Shown: piece by piece, positions 41,353 to 41,607 of the stretch
Layout: every line of letters begins with the position of its first letter
Position numbering within the stretch: position 1 is the stretch's first letter
Origin: Micavibrio sp. UBA1672
GTDB lineage: Bacteria; Pseudomonadota; Alphaproteobacteria; Micavibrionales; Micavibrionaceae
Assembly (NCBI GenBank): GCA_002320665.1
Contig: DCKO01000114.1
Location: forward strand, 1-41,607
Direction of reading: 5' to 3'
DNA: 41,607 nt
Notes under the pieces: generated by a model
Seen by the model: the letters and a program-made list of their open reading frames with translations, nothing else
Database searches by the model: none
What the model was told of the DNA's origin: nothing
Made by a program: the position numbers and the translations under genes

Positions 41353-41607
41353 TTATGAACCAAAACTATCCAGCTTGCCATTATAGTTTTTGATAAAGGC
41401 CAGAAGTTCATCTTCAGGCACAGGCTTGGAGTAGCGGAAGCCTTGCACTTCATCACAACCTTGCTCTATCAGGAAGTCCTCATGGCCTTTGCCTTCAACA
41501 CCTTCGGCAATAACCTTAAGGTTCAGTGAGTGCCCCAGATTAATAATCGTGCGGGCAATAGAAGCATTTTCTTTATCGTTCAGGGCTTGACGAATAAAGG
41601 ACAGGTC
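41353..41607 (-). CDS. EAL-domain c-di-GMP phosphodiesterase, C-terminal part (partial)
   Basis: The open frame enters from the right edge and ends at TAA 41353. 84 residues are visible and match the end of an EAL domain: DLSFIRQALNDKENASIARTIINLGHSLNL, then KVIAEGVEGKGHEDFLIEQGCDEVQGFRYSKPVP. KVIAEGVE holds the conserved catalytic-region Glu and QGFxxSKPVP is the closing motif (usually QGYLFSKP). The EAL motif itself lies outside the window, so activity cannot be judged. It lies upstream of aroA on the same strand, 29 bases from the aroA start codon. Confidence 0.9.
   Translation of the reverse strand, partial: DLSFIRQALNDKENASIARTIINLGHSLNLKVIAEGVEGKGHEDFLIEQGCDEVQGFRYSKPVPEDELLAFIKNYNGKLDSFGS

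Overview
The window reads as a chromosomal segment of an alphaproteobacterium with modest GC content. The evidence is gene order and family content: (i) rnd-kdsD-lptC-lptA-lptB-rpoN-hpf-EIIA(Ntr)-like, (ii) aroA-cmk-rpsA-ihfB-lapA-pyrF-trpF-trpB-trpA-accD-folC, (iii) a cytochrome c gene divergent from pheA, (iv) an Hsp20 gene followed by a DUF1150 gene, and (v) two CtrA-type TTAA-N7-TTAA boxes upstream of ftsK. Genus cannot be fixed from the sequence alone; a deep-branching Rhodospirillales- or Micavibrio-like lineage is a guess. No IS element, integrase, CRISPR array or rRNA was seen, and there is one tRNA.

Layout. 1-2056: end of leucyl aminopeptidase, a KamA/EpmB-type radical SAM aminomutase and holC, closed by a perfect-stem terminator. 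2081-4699: membrane-anchored cytochrome c, pheA, a small protein made of two tandem copies of one 56-residue unit, and a tail-anchored small protein. 4700-8168: probable CtrA-controlled ftsK, then lolA. 8196-11456: an accessory patch with an unknown two-gene unit, a substrate-binding-like protein without export signal, recR, and a small protein behind a terminator. 11590-15358: a Wzc-like/Wza-like polysaccharide export pair and a receiver protein with a degenerate GGDEF domain. 15548: tRNA-Leu(CAG). 15755-23261: the lipopolysaccharide export and sigma-54 operon, carrying an extra LysE-type exporter and ending in an EIIA(Ntr)-like protein whose phosphorylatable histidine is missing. 23290-25130: DUF1150, Hsp20 with a ROSE-like thermometer in its leader, a short zinc-finger gene (57 aa) and an orphan pilin-like secreted protein. 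25202-28409: folE, pyrC and a methyltransferase of a type I associate with Bacteroidota. 28399-41323: a long minus-strand run from aroA to folC, with four small unrelated genes inserted among the trp genes. 41353-end: C-terminal piece of an EAL phosphodiesterase.

Together the genes cover envelope biogenesis (LolA, Lpt, KdsD, Wza/Wzc), chromosome segregation (FtsK), replication and repair (HolC, RecR), aromatic amino acid, pyrimidine, folate and fatty acid synthesis, and stress and hibernation functions (Hsp20, HPF). The most unusual points are the histidine-less EIIA(Ntr), the ROSE-like hairpin, the paired CtrA boxes at ftsK, the tandem-duplicated small protein, the export-signal-less binding protein next to an unknown gene pair, and the repeated pattern of small cargo genes lodged inside conserved operons.
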